NCBI RefSeq assembly: GCF_003025035.1
Contig: NZ_PYJN01000019.1
Location: 1-64,000 of the forward strand
Source: Rhizobium sp. SEMIA4064
Lineage (GTDB): Bacteria; Pseudomonadota; Alphaproteobacteria; Rhizobiales; Rhizobiaceae
Direction: 5' to 3'
Length of the DNA stretch: 64,000 nucleotides
The translations under genes were made by a program, and so were the position numbers. Under the pieces are notes generated by a model that saw only the letters and a program-made list of their open reading frames with translations, ran no database searches and had not been told where the DNA came from. This document shows, piece by piece, positions 8,376-18,477 of this stretch. How positions within the stretch are numbered: position 1 is the stretch's first letter; the number at the start of each line of letters is the position of its first letter.

Positions 8376-9977
8376 ATGGAACTCGACATCGTGGCGCTAT
8401 CGCGCCTGCAGTTCGCGATGACGGCGCTTTATCACTTCCTGTTCGTACCGCTGACGCTCGGCCTCTCCGTGTTGCTTGCCATTATGGAGACGACCTATGT
8501 CATGACGGGACGGCAGATCTGGCGCCAGATGACCAAATTCTGGGGCACGCTGTTCGGCATCAACTTCGTGCTTGGCGTCGCCACCGGCATCGTCATGGAA
8601 TTCCAGTTCGGCATGAACTGGAGCTATTACAGCTACTACGTCGGCGATATCTTCGGTGCGCCGTTGGCAATCGAAGGGCTGATGGCCTTCTTTCTGGAGG
8701 CGACCTTCGTCGGCCTGTTCTTCTTCGGTTGGGACAGGCTCTCCAAGGTCGGGCATCTCATTGCCACCTGGGCCGTCGCGCTCGGCTCCAACTTCTCGGC
8801 ACTCTGGATTCTCATTGCCAATGGCTGGATGCAGAATCCCATCGGTTCGGCACTCAATCCGCAGACAATGCGTATGGAGATCACCAGCTTTTTCGATGTC
8901 GTCTTCAACCCTGTCGCCCAGGCAAAGTTCGTTCACACGGTATCGGCCGGCTACGTCTGCGCCTCCATCTTCGTGCTCGGCGTTTCCGCCTGGTACATGT
9001 TGAAGGGTCGCCACATCGAGATCGCCAAGCGCTCGATGACGGTCGCCGCCTCCTTCGGCCTGGCTTCGGCCCTTTCGGTCGTCGTCCTCGGCGACGAGAG
9101 CGGCTATCTGTCTACCGAGCATCAGAAGATGAAGCTCGCGGCAATCGAGGCCATGTGGGAAACTGAACCGGCGCCCGCAGCCTTCACGGCCTTCGGCTTT
9201 CCGGATCAGCAGGCGCGCGAGACTCATTATGCCGTGCACATACCGTGGGTCATGGGCCTGATCGGCACGCGCTCGCTGACCACCGAAATCCCCGGCATCA
9301 ACCAACTTGAGGAGCAGGCGAAGACCCGCATCCGCGACGGCATCAAGGCCTACGACGCGCTGTTGAAGATCCGCGCCGCTCAACCGGCCGCCGCCGGCGC
9401 CACGGCCCAGGACACCTCCATCCAGCAGGCACGCGCCTCCTTCGAAGATATCGGCCATGAGCTCGGCTACGCCCTGCTTCTGAAGCGCTATGTCGATGAT
9501 CCCCGTCAGGCGACCGACGCCCAGATCGATCAGGCCGCCCGCGATACCATCCCGAACGTGCCGACCCTCTTCTGGTCCTTCCGCATCATGGTCAGTCTCG
9601 GCATGTTCTTCATTCTGCTGACGGCAACCTTCTTTTGGCTCTCGGCCCGCCGCCAGCTTAACCGTTCCCGTCTGTTGCTCAGGATCGCCGTATTCGCCAT
9701 CCCGCTGCCTTGGGTTGCCATCGAGGTCGGCTGGGTCGTCGCCGAGTTCGGCCGCCAGCCCTGGATTATCGAAGGCGTGCTACCAACCGCCGCCGCTGTT
9801 TCCAATCTCGGAGCCGGTAGCGTGCTTCTCACCCTGCTCGGCTTCGCCGCGATCTACACGGTGCTGATCGTCATCGAGATGAGCCTCATGCTGAAGGCCA
9901 TCCGCAAAGGCCCGGAACCGGACGACGAGCCGGAAGCCGACCTCATCTCCGAAACTCTCGTTCCCGCTGCGGAGTAA
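8376..9977 (+). CDS. cydA: Cytochrome bd ubiquinol oxidase subunit I (CydA)
   Basis: 533 residues from the ATG at 8376, which has a GGGAGA site 7-12 nt upstream; an in-frame upstream codon at 8355 lacks one. Heme-ligand H20 lies in the first membrane segment (ALYHFLFVPLTLG), and the signature GRQPW occurs near residue 460 before IIEGVLPT. The length is close to E. coli CydA (522), with a large quinol loop between helices 6 and 7. It oxidises quinol and reduces O2 at high affinity in the inner membrane. Encoded with its own assembly exporter and regulator. Confidence 0.96.
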   Translation: MELDIVALSRLQFAMTALYHFLFVPLTLGLSVLLAIMETTYVMTGRQIWRQMTKFWGTLFGINFVLGVATGIVMEFQFGMNWSYYSYYVGDIFGAPLAIEGLMAFFLEATFVGLFFFGWDRLSKVGHLIATWAVALGSNFSALWILIANGWMQNPIGSALNPQTMRMEITSFFDVVFNPVAQAKFVHTVSAGYVCASIFVLGVSAWYMLKGRHIEIAKRSMTVAASFGLASALSVVVLGDESGYLSTEHQKMKLAAIEAMWETEPAPAAFTAFGFPDQQARETHYAVHIPWVMGLIGTRSLTTEIPGINQLEEQAKTRIRDGIKAYDALLKIRAAQPAAAGATAQDTSIQQARASFEDIGHELGYALLLKRYVDDPRQATDAQIDQAARDTIPNVPTLFWSFRIMVSLGMFFILLTATFFWLSARRQLNRSRLLLRIAVFAIPLPWVAIEVGWVVAEFGRQPWIIEGVLPTAAAVSNLGAGSVLLTLLGFAAIYTVLIVIEMSLMLKAIRKGPEPDDEPEADLISETLVPAAE

Positions 9978-9982
9978 CCACC

Positions 9983-11137
9983 ATGATCCTGCATGAATTG
10001 ATCGACTACGAAACCCTGCGCATTATCTGGTGGCTGCTGCTCGGCGTTCTGCTGATCGCCTTTGCGGTGACCGACGGCTTCGATCTCGGTATCGGCGCCC
10101 TCCTGCCCTTCGTCGCGAGGACGGATACCGAGCGGCGTATCGCCATCAATTCGATCGGCGCGACCTGGGAAGGCAATCAGGTCTGGCTGATCCTCGGCGG
10201 CGGTGCCATCTTCGCCGCCTGGCCGCCGCTTTATGCAGTCTCCTTCTCCGGCTTCTATCTGGCGATGTTCGCGATCCTCTTCGCGCTGATCCTGAGGCCG
10301 GTGGCGTTCAAATACCGCTCCAAGCGGGACAGCGCCCGCTGGAAGGCCGGCTGGGACTGGGCGCTTTTCATCGGCGGCTTCGTTCCTTCGCTGATCTTCG
10401 GTGTCGCCGTCGGCAATGTGCTGCAAGGTGTGCCGTTCCGCTTTGCCGACGACATGCGGATCTATTACGAGGGTTCTTTCTTCGAGCTGCTTAATCCCTA
10501 CGCCCTGCTTTGTGGCCTGCTCTCCGTCGCCATGCTCACCATGCATGGCGCGGCCTGGCTGCAGTTGAAGACGAATGGCATCGTAGCGGAGCGGGCCCGC
10601 AGTTATGGCATCATGGCGGCGCTCGCGACGATCGTGCTATTTGCCCTCGGCGGCCTCGCCCTGTGGTACGGCATCGACGGCTACCGCATCACCAGTGAGA
10701 TCAACACGATCGGGCCGTCCAATCCGCTTTTGAAGACCGTCGATCATGCTGCCGATGCCTGGCTCAGCAATTATCACAGCCACCCCTGGATGATGATTGC
10801 GCCGACCATGGGCTTTCTCGGCGCTATCGCGGCACTTGTGTCGATGCTTGCCCGTCGTGAACTGGCGCCGCTGCTCTTCAGCCAGCTCGCCATCATCGGC
10901 ATCATTTCGACGGTCGGCCTCTCGATGTTCCCCTTCATCCTGCCATCCTCACTCGACCCGCGCTCCAGCCTCACGGTCTGGGATGCATCGTCCAGCCATA
11001 TGACGCTGTTCATCATGCTGGTCGTGGCGCTGATCTTCCTGCCGATCATCTTCCTCTATACGGCCTGGGTTTACCGAGTGCTCTGGGGCAAGATCGACAC
11101 CAATACGGTCAACGACAAGAGCGGCCACGCCTACTGA
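9983..11137 (+). CDS. cydB: Cytochrome bd ubiquinol oxidase subunit II (CydB)
   Basis: 384 residues with eight to nine hydrophobic segments. The N-terminal part reads WWLLLGVLLIAFAVTDGFDLG, containing the family-typical TDGFDLG motif, followed by INSIGATWEGNQVW. It begins 5 nt after the cydA stop. CydB is the structural partner of CydA in the quinol oxidase. The C-terminal helix ends TAWVYRVLWGK, as usual for the family. No feature is missing. Confidence 0.96.
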   Translation: MILHELIDYETLRIIWWLLLGVLLIAFAVTDGFDLGIGALLPFVARTDTERRIAINSIGATWEGNQVWLILGGGAIFAAWPPLYAVSFSGFYLAMFAILFALILRPVAFKYRSKRDSARWKAGWDWALFIGGFVPSLIFGVAVGNVLQGVPFRFADDMRIYYEGSFFELLNPYALLCGLLSVAMLTMHGAAWLQLKTNGIVAERARSYGIMAALATIVLFALGGLALWYGIDGYRITSEINTIGPSNPLLKTVDHAADAWLSNYHSHPWMMIAPTMGFLGAIAALVSMLARRELAPLLFSQLAIIGIISTVGLSMFPFILPSSLDPRSSLTVWDASSSHMTLFIMLVVALIFLPIIFLYTAWVYRVLWGKIDTNTVNDKSGHAY

Positions 11138-11157
11138 TCTCGAAAAGGAGAAAGAAC

Positions 11158-11283
11158 ATGTGGTATTTCGCCTGGCTCCTCGGCTTCCCCCTCGCCGCCG
11201 CCTTCGCTGTCCTCAATGCAATGTGGTACGAAATCGTTGACGACGATGCAAAGAAGCAGGGATTGCCGAAGCAGGCTCCCTAA
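11158..11283 (+). CDS. cydX: Cytochrome bd small subunit CydX
   Basis: A 41-residue protein too short for many gene finders. It opens MWYFAWLLG, the hallmark of CydX/YbgT proteins, has one membrane helix (about 3-25) and ends in a short charged tail (EIVDDDAKKQG). AAAGGAG at 11144-11150 precedes the ATG by 7 nt, and the gene lies 20 nt after cydB. CydX stabilises the heme groups of the bd oxidase. With it the operon carries regulator, exporter and all three oxidase subunits. Confidence 0.93.
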   Translation: MWYFAWLLGFPLAAAFAVLNAMWYEIVDDDAKKQGLPKQAP

Positions 11284-11473
11284 GCTCGATCTTGCAGATT
11301 TCGCCGGGCGCGATCCTTTCGTCGCGCTTGGCCTGACGGTTCGGCTCAATGGAACAAACAGCCGCCGAATTGCCTTTTGCCGCCGTAAATCCTGCAGTTT
11401 GACGGCGCTCCAGTCTTCGCTTTGCACATAGCGGCGAGTCTGCGTTCCCTACTCCTCCGAGGATGCCGGTATC

Positions 11474-12658
11474 ATGACGAACGGAAACCTGCTTCTGACT
11501 TTCAATGCCGGGTCCTCGACCGTCAAAATCGGCGTGTTTGAGATCCGGGCAGGCAAAGCCGACCGCATCGGCAAGGGCCTGATCGACTTTCGCCGCCGCC
11601 CCCTTACCTTCCATTTGACGGAGGGGCCTGCCGCCTTCGATCGTTCCCTGCAAACCGATGCGGATGAGCAATTGCATGAGGTCGTGGACGAAACTTTCGG
11701 CATCCTTGGCGAGCATTTCGATATGTCGGCGGTCTACGCCGTCGGCCATCGCGTCGTCCATGGAGGCGATTTGTTCACCGGTCCCGTGCGCCTCGATGAA
11801 GACCGTATCCGCGATATCGACGGCCTGACCGTGCTTGCACCGCTGCACCAGCCGCAGGCGCTGCGCCTGATCCGCGCCGTCAAGCATTTGCGACCGACGC
11901 TTGCACAAACCGCCTCCTTCGACACGGCCTTCCACGCGACACAGAGCGATCTCGTTCGCCGCTTAGCTCTGCCGCGCGCGCTGCACGATCAGGGGATCAA
12001 ACGGTACGGCTTTCACGGCCTTTCCTATGCCTTCATCGCCGCCGAGATGCGGCGGCGGGCACCCAAGGCGGCTGCTGGCAAGGTCGTCGTCGCCCATCTT
12101 GGCAGCGGGGCCAGCCTCTGCGCCCTCGATAGGGGCGAAAGCCGGGATTGCAGCATGGGCTTCTCGACGCTGGATGGCATTCCCATGGCGACACGCTGCG
12201 GCAATCTCGATCCCGGTGTGCTGCTGCATCTGCTCGGGCCGAAAGGCGGGACGCTGGAAGAGCTCGAAGACATGCTCTACCACAAATCCGGCCTGCTCGG
12301 TGTCTCCGGCATCAGCGCCGACACGCGGGATCTGCTGAAGAGCCAGAGGTCGGAGGCGCGAGAGGCGATCGCCCTGTTTTGTCTGCGCATCGGCGGCGAA
12401 GTCGGCCGAATGGCGGCAACGCTCGGGGGTCTGGACAGCATCGTCTTCACTGCCGGCGTCGGCGAGCATCAGCCGGAAATTCGCGCTGACATCTGCGACC
12501 GCCTGCACTGGCTGGGGCTTGAGATCGACAGGCATGCGAACGCAGCCAATGCGCCTATCATTAGCACATCATCAAGTTCTGCTACGGCTTTCGTCATCCC
12601 GACGGACGAAGAGCAGATTATTGCCGATGAAGCCCTGTCGATTTTTGCGGGCGAATGA
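11474..12658 (+). CDS. ackA: Acetate kinase
   Basis: 394 residues of the acetokinase family: N-terminal [13 protein letters not shown] phosphate-binding motif (about 6-18), HRVVHGG (about 93-99), GFHGLSY (about 178-184), and the second-domain ATP-binding segments [10 protein letters not shown] and FTAGVGEH. It converts acetyl phosphate plus ADP to acetate plus ATP. Xfp starts 70 nt downstream, so the pair makes a short route from pentose and hexose phosphates to ATP. It lies 190 nt after cydX and may have its own promoter. Confidence 0.93.
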   Translation: MTNGNLLLTFNAGSSTVKIGVFEIRAGKADRIGKGLIDFRRRPLTFHLTEGPAAFDRSLQTDADEQLHEVVDETFGILGEHFDMSAVYAVGHRVVHGGDLFTGPVRLDEDRIRDIDGLTVLAPLHQPQALRLIRAVKHLRPTLAQTASFDTAFHATQSDLVRRLALPRALHDQGIKRYGFHGLSYAFIAAEMRRRAPKAAAGKVVVAHLGSGASLCALDRGESRDCSMGFSTLDGIPMATRCGNLDPGVLLHLLGPKGGTLEELEDMLYHKSGLLGVSGISADTRDLLKSQRSEAREAIALFCLRIGGEVGRMAATLGGLDSIVFTAGVGEHQPEIRADICDRLHWLGLEIDRHANAANAPIISTSSSSATAFVIPTDEEQIIADEALSIFAGE

Positions 12659-12728
12659 TCCAGATCATAAGTGCCCCGCTCTATCGGCGATAGTTTCGTA
12701 TTCAACCCCATTGAATTGGAGCAATCAC

Positions 12729-15146
12729 ATGAAAGAGCAGGTAACCGCACCCTCCGCCACCGTGCTTGGCACCACCGAACTCGACCTTATCGACCGCTAT
12801 TGGCGCGCCGCCAACTATCTCTCGGTCGGCCAGATCTATCTTCTCGACAATCCCCTGCTGCGCGAGCCGCTGACGGCCGACCATATCAAGCCCCGCCTGC
12901 TCGGCCACTGGGGCACAACCCCCGGCCTCAATTTCATCTACGCCCATCTCAATCGCATCATCCGCAATCGCGATCTCGATATCATCTATATCTGCGGCCC
13001 CGGCCACGGTGGTCCCGGCATGGTCGCCAATACCTATCTCGAAGGCACCTACAGCGAAATCTATCCGGATATCTCCGCGGATACCGACGGCATGCGCAAA
13101 CTCTTCCGTCAGTTTTCCTTTCCCGGCGGCATTCCGAGCCATGCGGCGCCGGAGACGCCCGGCTCGATCCATGAGGGCGGCGAACTTGGTTATGCCCTTG
13201 TCCACGCCTATGGCGCCGTCTTCGACAATCCCGATCTGATCGCTGCCTGCGTGGTCGGCGATGGCGAGGCCGAAACCGGCCCTCTGGCAGCAAGCTGGCA
13301 TTCCAACAAGTTCATCAACCCCGCCCGCGACGGCGCCGTGCTGCCGATCCTGCATCTGAACGGCTATAAGATCGCCAACCCCACCCTTCTCGGCCGCGCC
13401 GGCGATGAGGATCTCCGCCAGCTCTTCACCGGCTATGGCTATGAGCCTTTCTTTGTCGAGGGTTCTGACCCTCACCAGATGCATCAGGCCATGGCCGCGA
13501 CCTTCGAACAGGCCTTTGATCGCATTCGCGCCATCCAACAGGAGGCCCGCAACGGCGCGCCCGGCAATTCCTGCCCGCGTTGGCCGATGATCGTATTCAG
13601 AAGCCCGAAGGGCTGGACGGGCCCCAAGGAAGTCGATGGTAAGAAGGTCGAAGGTTTCTGGCGGGCCCATCAGGTGCCGGTTTCCAATTGCCGCGAAGAT
13701 GCCGCCCATCGGAAAATCCTGGAAGACTGGATGCGAAGCTACGATCCGCAGGATCTCTTCGACACCGACGGACGCCTGAAGGGCGATTTGCGTGCACTTG
13801 CACCGGCAGGCAAACGGCGCATGGGTGCCAATCCCCATGCCAATGGCGGCCTTCTGCGCCGCGAACTCATAACGCCTGCGATCGGTGATTACGCGGTTGC
13901 CGTCAAGGAAGAGCGCGGCAGAACGGTGGCGCAATCGACGGAAATCCTTGGTCGCTATCTGCGCGATATCCTGACCCTCAACGCAGACAACGCCAATTTC
14001 CGCATCTTCGGTCCCGACGAGACGGAATCCAATCGTCTCGGCAGCGTCTTCGAAGTGACAGACCGTGTCTGGATGGAAGAAATCAAGCCCTATGACGTCG
14101 GTCTAGCCCGTGACGGCAGGGTGATGGAGGTCCTAAGCGAACACCTTTGCCAGGGCTGGCTGGAAGGTTACCTGCTGACTGGACGTCATGGCCTGTTTTC
14201 CTGCTACGAAGCTTTCATCCATATCGTGGATTCGATGTTCAACCAGCATGCCAAGTGGCTGAAGGTGTCGCGCGAACTGCCGTGGCGCAAACCGGTTTCT
14301 TCGCTGAACTACCTGCTGACGTCGCATGTCTGGCGGCAGGACCATAACGGCTTCAGCCACCAGGACCCTGGCTTTGTCGATCTCGTTGCCAACAAAAAAT
14401 CAGACATCGTGCGCATCTATCTGCCGCCGGACGCCAATACGCTGCTGTGGACATCAGATCATTGCCTGAAGACCTATAATCGCATCAACGTCATCGTCGC
14501 CGGCAAGCAACCGGAACTGCAGTGGCTGCCGATGGACGAAGCCGTCCAGCATTGCGAGGCCGGCATCGGTATCTGGCATTGGGCAAGCAACGAACAGAGC
14601 GCCGTGGAGCCCGATGTCGTCATGGCCTGCGCCGGCGACGTGCCGACCATGGAGACGCTTGCCGCGGTCGATCTCCTCCGCCAGAACATTCCGGAACTGT
14701 CGATCCGCGTCGTCAACGTCGTCGACCTGATGGCGCTGCAATCCAACGAGCAGCATCCGCATGGTCTCACTGATGAGATCTTTGACAAGCTGTTCACGCC
14801 GGATCGGCCTGTCATCTTCGCCTATCACGGCTATCCCTATCTGATCCATCGCCTCACCTATCGGCGAACCAACCATGGCAACATTCATGTTCGCGGCTTC
14901 ATCGAGGAAGGAACGACAACAACGCCGTTCGACATGACCGTTCTCAACGAACTTGACCGCTACCACCTCGCCATTGGGGCAATCGAGCGCGTGCCGGGAC
15001 TGAAGGAAAAGGCCACCGATGCGGTCAAGCTTTTCCGCGACAAACTCGAAGAGCATCATCGTTACGTCCGCCAGCATGGCGAGGACATGCCGGAGATCAG
15101 CGGATGGAAATGGCCCTATGATAATAAAGGTGCGCGTATCACCTGA
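12729..15146 (+). CDS. xfp: Phosphoketolase (Xfp/Xpk)
   Basis: 805 residues from the ATG at 12729 with GGAG at 12717-12720; upstream in-frame extension has no family match. TPP-enzyme motifs include GPGHGGPGM (about 95-103) and [11 protein letters not shown] (about 178-188), with the phosphoketolase segment [23 protein letters not shown] split across two turns (about 135-157). It cleaves xylulose-5-P, and often fructose-6-P, to acetyl phosphate, which the neighbouring AckA uses. Full length for the family (about 790-820). Confidence 0.95.
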   Translation: MKEQVTAPSATVLGTTELDLIDRYWRAANYLSVGQIYLLDNPLLREPLTADHIKPRLLGHWGTTPGLNFIYAHLNRIIRNRDLDIIYICGPGHGGPGMVANTYLEGTYSEIYPDISADTDGMRKLFRQFSFPGGIPSHAAPETPGSIHEGGELGYALVHAYGAVFDNPDLIAACVVGDGEAETGPLAASWHSNKFINPARDGAVLPILHLNGYKIANPTLLGRAGDEDLRQLFTGYGYEPFFVEGSDPHQMHQAMAATFEQAFDRIRAIQQEARNGAPGNSCPRWPMIVFRSPKGWTGPKEVDGKKVEGFWRAHQVPVSNCREDAAHRKILEDWMRSYDPQDLFDTDGRLKGDLRALAPAGKRRMGANPHANGGLLRRELITPAIGDYAVAVKEERGRTVAQSTEILGRYLRDILTLNADNANFRIFGPDETESNRLGSVFEVTDRVWMEEIKPYDVGLARDGRVMEVLSEHLCQGWLEGYLLTGRHGLFSCYEAFIHIVDSMFNQHAKWLKVSRELPWRKPVSSLNYLLTSHVWRQDHNGFSHQDPGFVDLVANKKSDIVRIYLPPDANTLLWTSDHCLKTYNRINVIVAGKQPELQWLPMDEAVQHCEAGIGIWHWASNEQSAVEPDVVMACAGDVPTMETLAAVDLLRQNIPELSIRVVNVVDLMALQSNEQHPHGLTDEIFDKLFTPDRPVIFAYHGYPYLIHRLTYRRTNHGNIHVRGFIEEGTTTTPFDMTVLNELDRYHLAIGAIERVPGLKEKATDAVKLFRDKLEEHHRYVRQHGEDMPEISGWKWPYDNKGARIT

Positions 15147-15809
15147 GCGGATCGGCAGAAAAAGCAGGAAATGAGAGGTCACGTCCGGCGCTATCCGCCT
15201 GCGGCGGCGAGACAGCAATGTGCGTCAAGCCAGCCGTAAGGTATTGAGCGAAAACGATCCTGCACCGTAGCCAGGAGAGGCTAATCTTCTGAATGCGCGG
15301 CATCGTGACAGAACGATCTTCACGGTGTCGGCCCATAAATGATCGGATACCAATCAAATTCTAGCAAGTTTGTTGATAGGATAGGTGCAGATCTTACATT
15401 GCGTTGCACACTCACGCTCTCCGAGGCGATATGCCGATAACAGGAGCAAGATAGCCGGCTCTCATAACCTTCCATCCATCGGTTGAATTCCAGCCTCCGC
15501 CAGCCGAGGCTTTCTGGCTGGGCGCCGATAGAAGACAGAGTGATCTCATCGCTCTTGAGAGAGCCCGCTCCCCAGGATTACACCGCGCGATCCGAACAGT
15601 CCTTATTTTTCAATAGCTACCGTCCTCAAACCGAACGACTGCGGACATTGTCGCGCGATTGCGGTCTCACTTTTCGGACCGCCGATAATCGAGAAAACCG
15701 CACCTGGAAAGGCTTTACGGGCACGCCCTCAATCAATTAGGTGGCCTGCAAAACCGCGCCTTAGAGTTGTGATTAGATGATGCTTACATTACGTCACATT
15801 GAGTCGCAG

Positions 15810-15823
15810 GGGGATTAATCCCC
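15810..15823. promoter_or_regulatory. Perfect palindrome GGGGATTAATCCCC upstream of the luxR-like gene
   Basis: A 14-bp exact dyad 79 nt before the GTG start of the LuxR-type gene and just upstream of the candidate promoter, a position suited to activator binding. It is followed by ATTTTAT, so it could also act as a weak terminator hairpin. Confidence 0.4.
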
Positions 15824-15831
15824 ATTTTATC

Positions 15832-15858
15832 ATGACATGAAACACCAAGCGGTATAAT
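15832..15858 (+). promoter_or_regulatory. Candidate sigma-70 type promoter of the luxR-like gene
   Basis: ATGACA at 15832-15837 and a perfect TATAAT at 15853-15858, spaced by 15 nt, shorter than the usual 16-18. The gene starts 43 nt downstream. The perfect -10 box in a GC-rich genome is the main support. Confidence 0.4.
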
Positions 15859-15901
15859 ATTCGCGCCGAGATGGAACGCATTTATCCTTGGGGGGCGACA
15901 C

Positions 15902-16639
15902 GTGTCCATCAGTTCCAGAACGAAACGCCGGATCGGTCGCAATGCACCGACGGTCATCATAATAGACCACCATACACTTGCCCGTACGACCATCGTGAAA
16001 CTTCTTGAGCACGAACTCGCCGGCTGGGAATTTGTTGATATGGTCTCTACTGAGAGTCTTGATAGGGCTCTTGGAATGGACGTGCGTCTGATTGCTTTGG
16101 GTTTGGAGGGCAGGAGCGTAGAGAGCGCCGGTCTGCTTGACGATCTTACGGCGATTGCCGAACGTTTTTCCGAAGCACCGATCGCGCTGCTGTCGAGTAC
16201 GGATGACGCCTCGCTGGCCTCTCAGGCGCTGAAAATGGGCATTCGAGGCTTCTTCACCACGTCCATTCCCATAGAGATTGCCCTTGCCGGGCTACGGCTC
16301 GTTCTCGCAGGCGGCATATTCTGTCCGCAGCCGCTGGATACGCTGACGACCGGCCCAACCAGGCACATCGACTCTCATGAGGATGGTCACAGGATGATAG
16401 AGGCGCGGGCGCATAGTCCCGATCTTGCCGACTTCACGCCGCGCGAAGCGGATGTGCTTGCAGAATTGCAGCGCGGCTGTTCGAATAAGGTCATTGCGGG
16501 AAAGCTCAACCTGTCAGGCCACACGGTGAAAATGCACGTGCAGCACATTATGCGCAAGTTGCAGGTCCAGAACCGGACCGAAGTCGTTGCCCGTCTAGGT
16601 TATAGGCTAACCAACGGACATGATGTGGCGGCATCGTAA
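15902..16639 (+). CDS. LuxR-family regulator with a degenerate receiver domain
   Basis: 245 residues starting at a GTG preceded by GGGGGG. The first about 135 residues align with the response-regulator fold (VIIIDHHTLART...), but the acceptor position in LIALGLEG is Ala where the family has Asp, and the conserved Lys before the last strand is replaced (GIRGFFTTS). Phosphorylation by a kinase is therefore unlikely. The C-terminal LuxR HTH (about 178-237, FTPREADVLAELQRG...NKVIAGKLNLSGHTVKMHVQHIMRKL) is intact. It converges on the secretion operon and is its most likely regulator. The start of the fold and the spacing argue for a real, not truncated, protein. Confidence 0.8.
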   Translation: MSISSRTKRRIGRNAPTVIIIDHHTLARTTIVKLLEHELAGWEFVDMVSTESLDRALGMDVRLIALGLEGRSVESAGLLDDLTAIAERFSEAPIALLSSTDDASLASQALKMGIRGFFTTSIPIEIALAGLRLVLAGGIFCPQPLDTLTTGPTRHIDSHEDGHRMIEARAHSPDLADFTPREADVLAELQRGCSNKVIAGKLNLSGHTVKMHVQHIMRKLQVQNRTEVVARLGYRLTNGHDVAAS

Positions 16640-16640
16640 A

Positions 16641-16919
16641 TTAAGCGCTTTCCTTGGACGTCTTTTCAAGCATTTCGCTTAACGTTGCCGCAGCCAGCAT
16701 GGTCTCAGCCAATAGCTTCTTGAGCTTCCGGTTCTCCTCCTCCAGGGCCTTGAGCCTTTTGACGTCGAAGCCGACATTCTTGAGCTGCAGGGATTGCCAC
16801 CGATAGAAGGTCGGCTCGCTGATCCCGTATTTGCTGCACACGTCCGTCACTGTCATGCCACCCTGATGCTCCTTCAGAATGTCCATGATCCTGTCATCAT
16901 TGAATTTTCTCTTACCCAT
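16641..16919 (-). CDS. Solo IS3-family OrfA-like HTH protein
   Basis: 92 residues beginning MGKRKFNDDRIMDIL, followed by a helix-turn-helix (VTDVCSKYGISEPTFYRW, about 22-39) and a leucine-rich coiled coil (KALEEENRKLKKLLAE, about 54-69). This is the first ORF of IS3-group transposases. No OrfB (DDE integrase) and no terminal repeats are present on either side. The C-terminus after the zipper differs from usual OrfA. Its stop lies 1 nt from the stop of the convergent luxR-like gene, and it follows hlyD on the same strand by 115 nt. It may be a remnant or a transposase HTH reused as a regulator. Confidence 0.7.
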   Translation of the reverse strand: MGKRKFNDDRIMDILKEHQGGMTVTDVCSKYGISEPTFYRWQSLQLKNVGFDVKRLKALEEENRKLKKLLAETMLAAATLSEMLEKTSKESA

Positions 16920-17034
16920 CACTGCGTCCCTTCGACGGCGACATGCTAGAAATTCAGAGGCGCCAGGAAGGAATGGTGGGAGTACCAATCCATATTCGCG
17001 TCGCATTTCCGAGTCTTCTGCTTCGGAGCTCACT

Positions 17035-18477
17035 TCAATCCTCACGAAACGCTCTGTTGAAGCTATCCAGAAGCGGTCTGATTGCATAAAACGCGACACT
17101 GCTCTTGCCCGTTTCGATCAATGTTTGGGCGGGCATGCCCGGAACCATCGCGACATCGTGCATCTTCGCCAATCGTTCGTCTGTCACGCGGATCGTCGCT
17201 GCATAGTAGGCCTGACCGGTCTGCTTATCGACAAGGCGATCCGCGGAGACATAGTCCACGATACCTTTCAGCAGCGGAACCCGCCGCTGATTATAAGGTA
17301 GAAGATGAACTTGTGCATCCAACCCCGGTCGCACCAAATTAATATCCTCCGGCCGGACATGGGCCGATATCACGAGATGGGCTTCGCGCGGTACCAGATC
17401 GACAAGTGGTTCACCCGCGCCGACCACGCCGCCTGCCGTATGAAAATGCAGGTCCATGATCACCCCGTCCTCGGGCGCCCGGATTTCGGTTCTGGCAAGC
17501 TGATCGTCGATCGCCCGCAAACGTTCGCTCAACTGCAGAATCTGACTTTCCGTGTCGCGCAGACCCTGAGCGACCTCATTCAACCGATCGCTCTGCAGCT
17601 TCACCAGATTGGCCTGCGCCTCGCTGATCACCTGATAGGCACGCGATATCTGGGCGTCCACCTCACCAGCCTGACCATCGATGTCGGCCTTCTCACGCCC
17701 GAGATTGAAAATCCTGCTCTTTCTCTCCGCCCCTTTGGAAACGAGGCTGGTGGCCGACTCCATCTCCTGCCGGGAGATCTCGGCCCTGTCGGCAAGCGAT
17801 GCCTTCTGCGCGCCGAGACCCATGATCTCCTGCTGAACCTGCCGCATCTTCTCCTGCGTGATCCCGATCTCGGATTGCATCACCTGGCGGCGCGTCTCGA
17901 ATATCCTTTGCTGCCCCACCATGATGGCTTTGACCGACGGAGTGTCGTTCATCAACGCTATAAGGTCCTGTGGGAAGGTGATCTGGTCGGTGCCACTCTC
18001 TTCGGCAACCAGGCGCGCATGCATGCCCTCGGCGTCCCAGAGCTGCCCTTGAACGCTATCCCGTTCCGACCGCGACTTCGTATCGTCAAGTTCGATGAGC
18101 ACCTGCCCCGAAGTGACGGCGTCACCGTTCTTGACGAGAATCTGTCGTATGATTCCGCCCTCCAGATGCTGGATGGTCTTGCGGCTGAACTCCGGCTCCA
18201 CGACACCCGACGCCACCGCCGCGCTCTTCAGCGGAGCCAGGAGCGACCAAATCCCGAAACCCAGAATGAACACGCAAATCAGCAGATTGCCCGTCCGCTT
18301 CACTGACCGTAGTACCGGCATCGGCGACGGCGGTGCCAGCCTCATGAAATCGGTATCGACGACAGGGGCATAGCTCAGGAACTTCTTGGCCGCTTCCAAT
18401 CGCTGTGCAGACCGGCTGCTTGGGTTTGACGCGTTTATGAATTTGGCTGAAGCGCCGGAAGGAAGGACGGTGGTCAT
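17035..18477 (-). CDS. HlyD-family type I secretion periplasmic adaptor
   Basis: 480 residues: cytoplasmic N-terminus (1-60), one membrane helix (about 62-82), a barrel-sandwich/lipoyl half-motif (VVEPEFSRKTIQHLEGGIIRQI, in two parts around 93-114), a long coiled coil (about 145-320) and a beta-barrel C-terminus ending in a hydrophobic segment typical of PrsE/PrtE-type adaptors. It bridges the inner-membrane ABC exporter and an outer-membrane TolC-type channel, which is not encoded in this window. The start overlaps the exporter stop (ATGA), so the two are translationally coupled. Confidence 0.9.
   Translation of the reverse strand: MTTVLPSGASAKFINASNPSSRSAQRLEAAKKFLSYAPVVDTDFMRLAPPSPMPVLRSVKRTGNLLICVFILGFGIWSLLAPLKSAAVASGVVEPEFSRKTIQHLEGGIIRQILVKNGDAVTSGQVLIELDDTKSRSERDSVQGQLWDAEGMHARLVAEESGTDQITFPQDLIALMNDTPSVKAIMVGQQRIFETRRQVMQSEIGITQEKMRQVQQEIMGLGAQKASLADRAEISRQEMESATSLVSKGAERKSRIFNLGREKADIDGQAGEVDAQISRAYQVISEAQANLVKLQSDRLNEVAQGLRDTESQILQLSERLRAIDDQLARTEIRAPEDGVIMDLHFHTAGGVVGAGEPLVDLVPREAHLVISAHVRPEDINLVRPGLDAQVHLLPYNQRRVPLLKGIVDYVSADRLVDKQTGQAYYAATIRVTDERLAKMHDVAMVPGMPAQTLIETGKSSVAFYAIRPLLDSFNRAFRED

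Larger units (their letters stand above)
15147..15901. other. Long intergenic region before the luxR-like gene
   Basis: About 750 bases without a convincing gene. The only ORF of note (15483-15740) has no RBS, and its residue mix looks non-coding. What can be seen is a perfect 14-bp palindrome at 15810 and a TATAAT box at 15853, both near the right end. The middle is moderately AT-rich. A small RNA is possible but nothing in the sequence marks one. Confidence 0.5.

Noticed and set aside
11308-11327. GCGCGA...TCGCGC hairpin after cydX as terminator
   Set aside because: Six-base arms and no T-tract; it gives no more support than chance in GC-rich DNA.
12702-13934. 410-residue minus-strand ORF opposite xfp
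   Set aside because: Xfp is full length and conserved on the other strand; no domain or RBS in the antisense frame.
15483-15740. 85-residue ORF in the long gap before the luxR-like gene
   Set aside because: No ribosome site, no family likeness and non-coding residue use.
17305-18306. 333-residue plus-strand ORF opposite hlyD
   Set aside because: Antisense to a clear HlyD protein; His/Leu/Arg-rich residue mix typical of a shadow frame.
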